DNA of 64,000 bases from Saprospiraceae bacterium (GTDB lineage Bacteria > Bacteroidota > Bacteroidia > Chitinophagales > Saprospiraceae), in the NCBI GenBank assembly GCA_022841745.1, contig JALHQW010000023.1, forward strand, positions 1-64,000, in the 5' to 3' direction. Below are positions 58,591-64,000 of this stretch, in pieces (within the stretch, counting starts at the first letter, position 1; each line of letters opens with the position of its first letter). The notes below the pieces were generated by a model. It had not been told where the DNA came from. It searched no databases and saw only the letters and a program-made list of their open reading frames with translations. The translations under genes were made by a program, and so were the position numbers.

Positions 58591-59886
58591 TCAATTACCG
58601 ACCGCATTTCCTTGCTTTAATGGAGGAAGCGGCACCTGTTGGAGCAATGCCGCTTTGTTTCCGCCAAATGTTTTTACAATAGGTTTTCCGCCCCTCGACA
58701 GTCTTTTAAAAATGCCCTTGTCCACTAAATCCCATATTGCATATTTGGCTTGCCCATCAATGGTGAACAGCCCGAAATGGTTTTCCGAGCCTCCGGGATT
58801 GGCGGCGTCCTTCCATATTTCGTCAAATGCTTCGAAGTAAAAGCAGGCGATGCCTTCCTTGGTGGTCCATTCCCGCATCATTTGATAATACAAGCCTTCC
58901 TTGTATTCGTCGGTAGCTTTTGAGCCGTTGACCCCGTAGTGCCCGTTGGATGAACTGGCCCAACCCGTTTCACCGATATGGATTGGTTTTTCAATGCCCA
59001 GTCCCTTTAAGTATTTGGCGACGCTTTGGTATTGCGATTCGGCATAGTCCCTGGCACGGGTCATGGCAGCGGCAATTTTGGCGTCATTAGCGAGTTTTTC
59101 TTCTCCCTCGAAATTGCCCCAAAAAGCTGGGTTGTAATGGGTATCGTGCATGGGGTAGGTATGCATGGACACATAATCAACGGCTTTTATCAACTTCGTT
59201 AAATCTTCCACATGGTATTCGGCACCGCCGCCGCCCCATGATGCGAAGTTATCGGAGCTGGTAATCCATAGGTCTTTGGGCAATTTGCCTGCTTGCTTTA
59301 GTGCTTGCAGTTGGTTCACATATTTTAATATCACCCCGGGTTGCACGAAATAACTGGCGGCCCATTTCACCATTGCCTCGTTGCCAACGGCTATGATTTT
59401 TACAATATCGGGGTATTGGTTGGCCATATCCACTGCCCTTTGAATTTCTCCGGCATTGGCTGCTGCATCTTCCCCTTCATGGTCAGGCTGATCCGTCCAG
59501 GCGTTTTTGCAGTCAATCCATGCACCCAACATGACATACATTTCAAAATTGGGGTCTTCCTGCTTTAATTCATGTATGGCCTTTAATAAATTGGAAGCTT
59601 CAGCCAACTTGGTATTATAGGTCCGCAATACCCTGACGTTCATGGCTGCAAGGATTTTCATGTCCTCTTTTAGTTGTTCCACGGTTGGTTGTATGTCACG
59701 GCTGTTTTCCCGATAGCCACCATAAGAAATGGCCAAATATTCGGGATTTCCCAAAATGTCTTTTGCTGCTAATGCTTTTATATTTAATGGTCGTGGCTGT
59801 TGATTCCGACCCATACCTGTGCCACATGCGATATTGAATATCAATACCAACAGCATTGCCAAGGGTTGCCATAGTTTTGTTTTCAT
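58591..59886 (-). CDS. GH17 family glycoside hydrolase, lipoprotein
   Basis: This 431-residue protein has a lipoprotein signal (FNIAC, Cys21). The TIM-barrel motifs fit GH17: LAISYGGYRENSRDIQPTVE near residue 51, RVLRTYNTKLAEA, the acid/base Glu170 in IIAVGNEAM, MHTYPM near 241, and the nucleophile Glu306 in IHIGETGWAS. GH17 enzymes cleave or transfer beta-1,3-glucan (laminarin) chains at the cell surface or in the periplasm. The stop codon of the upstream large phosphorylase-like gene lies at 59888-59890, immediately next to this start, so they are translated together. Confidence 0.9.
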   Translation of the reverse strand: MKTKLWQPLAMLLVLIFNIACGTGMGRNQQPRPLNIKALAAKDILGNPEYLAISYGGYRENSRDIQPTVEQLKEDMKILAAMNVRVLRTYNTKLAEASNLLKAIHELKQEDPNFEMYVMLGAWIDCKNAWTDQPDHEGEDAAANAGEIQRAVDMANQYPDIVKIIAVGNEAMVKWAASYFVQPGVILKYVNQLQALKQAGKLPKDLWITSSDNFASWGGGGAEYHVEDLTKLIKAVDYVSMHTYPMHDTHYNPAFWGNFEGEEKLANDAKIAAAMTRARDYAESQYQSVAKYLKGLGIEKPIHIGETGWASSSNGHYGVNGSKATDEYKEGLYYQMMREWTTKEGIACFYFEAFDEIWKDAANPGGSENHFGLFTIDGQAKYAIWDLVDKGIFKRLSRGGKPIVKTFGGNKAALLQQVPLPPLKQGNAVGN

Positions 59887-59887
59887 G

Positions 59888-62800
59888 CTATTTCAACATT
59901 GAGGCCATGATTTGAACATTGATTTGAACGACATCCCCAGCCCTTTCAAATAATTTCCGGCTATTCATTCCATCTAAAAACAAGTCGTTAAATGTGGTGC
60001 TCGTGCCATTTTTGTGGACTATTGTCAGGCTGTTTTCTTGTGCCAATTTATATACAATAGGCACCTGGCAATACGTAAAACATAGCGACCCTTTTTCGAG
60101 CGTTAATTCGCCTTGTTCCTGATGGACATTAAAGTATTCGAATGTTTTGGCTTCCTCCAGGAACTCGTTTTTCCGCAGCATGCAAGGATTGAAATACAGT
60201 TGGCCATTCTTCACAAAAACACCCAGCTCGCCGAACCTGCTCAGTATATCTTCCTTTACCTGCCCCGTCATGCCGGGTTGCTGTGCGCCTTTTCCAGCAG
60301 GCGTATGAGAATAGGGGTCGGTCGGAAATGCGCCGTACAATGATGGAGATTTATGTACGCCTATGCCTTCGTTTATTTCATAATAATGCTCCAATAATTG
60401 GCCAATGACCGCTGGGCTTTCATTGTCATCAACGGCTTTCAGGCAAGACTCCTCCACTGCCAGCAATAGTTTCGACACCATGTGCCAATAAATGGAGCCC
60501 AAGCCTTCATAGCCGAAAAATGTACCCGACCGCCCAGTGAAGGCTTTGTGGTTGAATAGGTCCTCGAATATTTGCAGTACCCGTTTTTTATCTTTTTCCA
60601 CCAAGGGCGCATAGCTTGTTTTAGCCAGTGCCTCCAATGCGGCGTTCAGGTCGTTGGCATTTTTAAAATTGCTATTAAAATGATGCACCCCATTGATGTC
60701 CTTTTCAATAATATCCACGTTGCCGTCGGCTACCAATTGGGTAAGCAGGGTTGACTGTGAAACGGCTTCTTTAGGCAAATTATTTTTAACCAAAAAGCCC
60801 GGCAAATCTTTATTGGGATAGAGCACATAACTATACTGGTCGGGCCGGAACAATTTGCTTTTCTTCATACTGTCCAGCACTATTAATGCCTCATGGCTGG
60901 TTAAATACTTAGAACTTAATACGGCCACTTGCCCTTCCTGCATTTCACTCAAATAGGAAATGGAGATTTTATCATCGCTTTCGATGGTCATTAAATTATA
61001 GGCATGGTACAGGTTGTCCGGCCTTTTATTGGCATCAATTGTATGTTCCAAATAGCGGAGGCTCAGGTCAAAAAACTGCCCTATTTCTTCTAACGAAACT
61101 GCTTGTTTTTCCCCCGAAAATGGTTGGTTATAAATCCGGGTGCGATAGGCGCTTCCGGCTTTGCCCAACCCATCCAATACCTGTTTGCGTTCGCTGTCAT
61201 TTATTTTCCCCGATAGCAAGTGCTCGTGGTGTTTCAATGTCTGTGAAATACCATGGTAGAAAGCGACCAATTCAGTGGAAATATTGGCATGTTCCAATTC
61301 CGAAGCAGCCAATCTATTTTTGAAAAAATGTAAAAACCGTCGCAAATAACACAGCGTCACCATCGAGACGCCATTGCCCACTAGGGCGTTGTTGGCATCA
61401 TTCCATTCGGGGCGCTGGGTGTTCATCCAAATGCCGCCTTCTGGAATAAAATTGGATAATTTGGCCAATACCATCGCCAATATTTTCTCCACAAAAGTCA
61501 CGGTATATATTCCGCCATTTTTTTCTCGCAATAGGGCGGCATCCGCTCCGGTGCTTTCCTTTTCCAAGCGTATTTTAAGGTCGAGCTTGTGGTCGAATTC
61601 AATGGTATCTTTCGGATTCCTAAGCGTTTCCTCGTAGCTTTTAATTCTATATGGCACATTGGCATATACAAAGCAATCATTGTCAAAAAGGCTTTCCAAT
61701 TGGCCAGGTTCATGGTCTTCCATGAACTCCAGAAACTTCAGCAAATAAATAACCTGGTGGTCGCCCCAATAGCCAATATAGGACCAAGGATTATCCGGCT
61801 CAATGGTTTCCCAATCGAACCCATCTTTTGTTACCCGGTAGGGATTGTAGCCATCGAAAGTGGTCGCATTCACGAACTTATACACCATGCTCTCGATGAA
61901 CGCCGGATAGGCGTGAGCGAGTGCTTCCCAGTTTTGGAATATGTCCCGCCAATTGCCCTGATAATCCAATATTTTCGAGCCGTCTTTTTCGTTTCGGGTA
62001 TTAATGGAAAACCAGTTCCAAGGGCGGCTGGGGTCGCCGTGCCGACGGCTAAACTTGAGCGGCATATACTCAATACATAACCTCGTGAAATGAGCATCCC
62101 CGCTTTGCTGCGCCATTTCCTTTAAATGAAAAAAGGAAAACATAGCTGGCAATTTATCAATCAAGGATTTTTCCTTTTCAAAAACGGTTTTATTGGCTTT
62201 GGATAGATAATGGCTGAAATCCCATTTCCCGATTTGATAATTATGGTCGAAAATGCCGCCCCGCATGATATTGAATAGTACGTTGGAAAAGTGGCGGGCA
62301 TCCCGTCGGTGGTCGGCGGTAAGCTGCAGCCCGTCGGCGGCGGCATTGAGGGCGAGCAGGCGCTTGGTTCCGGCTGCTATGTCATCATTTACAAGTTGGC
62401 TTAATCCTTTTTCATTTTTAATTAAATGCAATAATTTGGCTACTGCTGTATGGCTTTGGTTCACATCGGCAACAATCATCCATTCTTTTTCAGCACTGGG
62501 CTGCAGCGATATATTTTGATGGAGCAAATAAGCTCCTTTTTCCGCTTTTACGTCTTCTTCCTGTCGGAGCGGAATGCCTTTCCTGAACGAAGATAGTTGC
62601 AAGGAGGAAAGCAGGTATGTCGGGTTTTCAAGGCCGAGCGACCAAGCCACATTGGCTTTCAGCGCCTCGCTGGGTTCGGCTTTGTCCACAATAATAGCGC
62701 TCAATGCAAATATGCCCAACCCCGTTGCCTTGTCCAATTCACTCCTTTTATAGGCATCCACCAAGTTGCTGGCCGTATTTTGCAAACTACTGGGCACGCC

Positions 62801-63304
62801 GTAGGGCATTATGTTTTGGAGGCCATCCAACAGGGAAATATTCGCCTCGGTCGGTGCATTGTTTTTCAGCCTTGATTTTCTGACAAAACCAAATTTATCG
62901 CTGGAATTCCATTCCACCTGAAAGGTCAATTGCAGGTCATGGTTTATTTCTTCGAAGATGATTTTATGCCCGAAAATATGTTTGTACAAATTCCGGCTGG
63001 TGCGGTATATGCCTTCATAACGGTTGGAAAAAGGCTCCCAGCTATGTTGACCACCGCCATGCTGAACCAAGAATATGGACTTGCTACCCGTTATTTCAAC
63101 GGACTCGGTTATTTTGTCATCGGTATAATAGGGGAATAACGCATAATCGGCATTCTTTCGCCCAGCGCTCAAACCACCATTGCTGGAAATGAACAGCCAG
63201 TGGTCTGAGTCGCTGACAATGCTCATGAAAAAGGGACGCATGGCATCGTGATTGGCTATCTTCAAGTAGCGCTCATTTTCATGTATTTCTATGGTCATAA
63301 TCAC
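59888..63304 (-). CDS. Large glycoside phosphorylase-like protein, GH149-like (putative beta-1,3-glucan phosphorylase)
   Basis: This 1138-residue protein has no signal peptide. It begins with a beta-sandwich-like domain (SNGGLSAGRKNADYALFPYY, GGGQHSWEPFSNRYEGIYRT) and continues into an (alpha/alpha)6-like region (RDARHFSNVLFNIMRGGIFD, NPWSYIGYWGDHQVIYLLKF, EGGIWMNTQRPEWNDANNAL). This order is that of inverting phosphorylases (GH94 and kin). The length and the GH17 partner make me favour GH149, beta-1,3-oligoglucan phosphorylases of about 1100 residues. I could not align it, so GH94-type is the alternative. A second Met at codon 3 is an equally good start. It would act in the cytosol on imported oligosaccharides. 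Confidence 0.6.
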   Translation of the reverse strand: MIMTIEIHENERYLKIANHDAMRPFFMSIVSDSDHWLFISSNGGLSAGRKNADYALFPYYTDDKITESVEITGSKSIFLVQHGGGQHSWEPFSNRYEGIYRTSRNLYKHIFGHKIIFEEINHDLQLTFQVEWNSSDKFGFVRKSRLKNNAPTEANISLLDGLQNIMPYGVPSSLQNTASNLVDAYKRSELDKATGLGIFALSAIIVDKAEPSEALKANVAWSLGLENPTYLLSSLQLSSFRKGIPLRQEEDVKAEKGAYLLHQNISLQPSAEKEWMIVADVNQSHTAVAKLLHLIKNEKGLSQLVNDDIAAGTKRLLALNAAADGLQLTADHRRDARHFSNVLFNIMRGGIFDHNYQIGKWDFSHYLSKANKTVFEKEKSLIDKLPAMFSFFHLKEMAQQSGDAHFTRLCIEYMPLKFSRRHGDPSRPWNWFSINTRNEKDGSKILDYQGNWRDIFQNWEALAHAYPAFIESMVYKFVNATTFDGYNPYRVTKDGFDWETIEPDNPWSYIGYWGDHQVIYLLKFLEFMEDHEPGQLESLFDNDCFVYANVPYRIKSYEETLRNPKDTIEFDHKLDLKIRLEKESTGADAALLREKNGGIYTVTFVEKILAMVLAKLSNFIPEGGIWMNTQRPEWNDANNALVGNGVSMVTLCYLRRFLHFFKNRLAASELEHANISTELVAFYHGISQTLKHHEHLLSGKINDSERKQVLDGLGKAGSAYRTRIYNQPFSGEKQAVSLEEIGQFFDLSLRYLEHTIDANKRPDNLYHAYNLMTIESDDKISISYLSEMQEGQVAVLSSKYLTSHEALIVLDSMKKSKLFRPDQYSYVLYPNKDLPGFLVKNNLPKEAVSQSTLLTQLVADGNVDIIEKDINGVHHFNSNFKNANDLNAALEALAKTSYAPLVEKDKKRVLQIFEDLFNHKAFTGRSGTFFGYEGLGSIYWHMVSKLLLAVEESCLKAVDDNESPAVIGQLLEHYYEINEGIGVHKSPSLYGAFPTDPYSHTPAGKGAQQPGMTGQVKEDILSRFGELGVFVKNGQLYFNPCMLRKNEFLEEAKTFEYFNVHQEQGELTLEKGSLCFTYCQVPIVYKLAQENSLTIVHKNGTSTTFNDLFLDGMNSRKLFERAGDVVQINVQIMASMLK

Positions 63305-63346
63305 GTTTAATTATTCATTATTAAAAGATTTCCACCTAATCAACGA

Positions 63347-64000
63347 TTATTTTTTTGGGGAAATAATGCATTCTGGCTTGGCACCTCTAATTTGGATGCG
63401 GGCGAAATGCTGTTGTATCGTAATAAGGGAAATGCCGTTGGAATAGGGGTCTAACTGATGAGCTTCTTTCAAGGCATAATATGCGGCTCGTGGATAAAGT
63501 GGATAAAAACCTTGGGCGTTGGCCGGGCCTTTGGCGCATACGCCGAACCACTCTTCGTTCATGTTGTTTTTGCCCTCCACATAATCAAATAAATACCCAC
63601 CATTCGACCATGAGGCGTTGTCATCGTGAACGTCGAGGTTTTTGGTTTGACCGAACTTCCACCACCCATCACTGAACTGGAATGTGAACCCCCCGATTGC
63701 GTTGCCCGCTTTGCCAAGGCCATCGGCGTTTTCATAAATCTCCCGCCAGTTAGCCACATCCACGAATGCTTGGTCTCTTTGGGCCTCCTCCATCGTCACG
63801 GCATTGAAGGCATCGCTGCCAAATTCTGTCAACAGCACGGGTTTGCCATATTCCCTTTTTACCCGTTCAAAAAGGTCGGTAAATGATGTGCCACGATAGA
63901 CATTGATGCCCAAAATGTCCACATCCTTACACGCTTTGGCGATGATGTCGAGAAAGAGCAGATCCCCGTTGCACAAGGCCACAGGATGCGTTTTGTCAAC
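63347..64000 (-). CDS. Glycoside hydrolase, C-terminal part, cut by the window edge
   Basis: The frame is open to the last base, so the N-terminus lies outside. The visible 217 residues hold the end of a TIM barrel: DILGINVYRGTSFTDLFERV and KPVLLTEFGSDAFNAVTMEE, where the Glu of TEFG is a likely catalytic nucleophile as in clan GH-A enzymes. Then GGFTFQFSDGWWKFGQTKN lines the active site. It is the most upstream visible gene of the beta-glucan-like cluster, 42 bases before the phosphorylase-like gene. Clan GH-A is likely; the exact family (GH2, GH5 or another) is open. Confidence 0.75.
   Translation of the reverse strand, partial: VDKTHPVALCNGDLLFLDIIAKACKDVDILGINVYRGTSFTDLFERVKREYGKPVLLTEFGSDAFNAVTMEEAQRDQAFVDVANWREIYENADGLGKAGNAIGGFTFQFSDGWWKFGQTKNLDVHDDNASWSNGGYLFDYVEGKNNMNEEWFGVCAKGPANAQGFYPLYPRAAYYALKEAHQLDPYSNGISLITIQQHFARIQIRGAKPECIISPKK

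Noticed and set aside
1-64000. tRNA, rRNA, tmRNA, RNase P RNA and insertion sequences
   Set aside because: No T-loop GTTCGAATC-type cores with paired acceptor arms, no rRNA-like blocks, and no transposase motifs were recognised when reading both strands.

Overview
The window looks like chromosomal DNA of a Bacteroidota member, probably Saprospiria or a relative. I infer this from C-terminal type IX secretion (T9SS) sorting domains on two proteins, promoters matching TAnnTTTG, a pair of OmpH/Skp chaperones, RNase Y next to ZapA, a DAHP synthase/chorismate mutase fusion, and genes with no Shine-Dalgarno sequence. No rRNA, tRNA, CRISPR array, transposase or phage gene was found.

Layout. 1-6.2 kb: an AT-rich double GNAT acetyltransferase, a secreted vanadium haloperoxidase-like protein and an M16 peptidase. 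6.4-11.7 kb: a membrane sulfatase/LTA-synthase-like enzyme coupled to a DppB-type permease and a peptide-binding lipoprotein. 11.7-16.7 kb: an aromatic amino acid operon on the minus strand (pheA, aminotransferase, tyrA, DAHP synthase/chorismate mutase). Its 5' leader carries two consecutive attenuators. Each has a short Phe/Tyr/Trp-rich leader peptide, an antiterminator strand at the peptide stop codon, and an intrinsic terminator. I consider this the most interesting system in the window.

16.8-29.2 kb: a Cys-rich lipoprotein, a TPR protein, a sugar nucleotidyltransferase, a decayed small gene, an M1 aminopeptidase, then the housekeeping cluster pheT, a coiled-coil gene, zapA and rny. 29.2-36.3 kb: a B12/radical SAM protein, an ABC ATPase, an M28 peptidase and two nearly identical LRR genes. 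36.4-46.4 kb: carB lacking its allosteric domain and preceded by a leader terminator, a VapC-type toxin pair, two OmpH proteins, an acyl-CoA dehydrogenase, htpG, and a structured, possibly noncoding RNA region.

46.4-53.8 kb: MazG, a TrpF-like protein without the catalytic Cys, an alkyltransferase-like protein without the acceptor Cys, DUF2490, a DUF1016 nuclease broken by one amber codon, a Pif1-like helicase and an unknown helical protein. 54-56.9 kb: a T9SS-exported protein whose two halves differ sharply in base composition. 57-64 kb: a minus-strand carbohydrate cluster (MFS transporter, GH17, a large GH149-like phosphorylase and a partial glycosidase), best read as beta-1,3-glucan use.

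Across the window many gaps, and two coding genes, carry hairpin elements built from repeated short words with complementary arms. Protein families and start sites are inferred from motifs by eye; no database search was possible.
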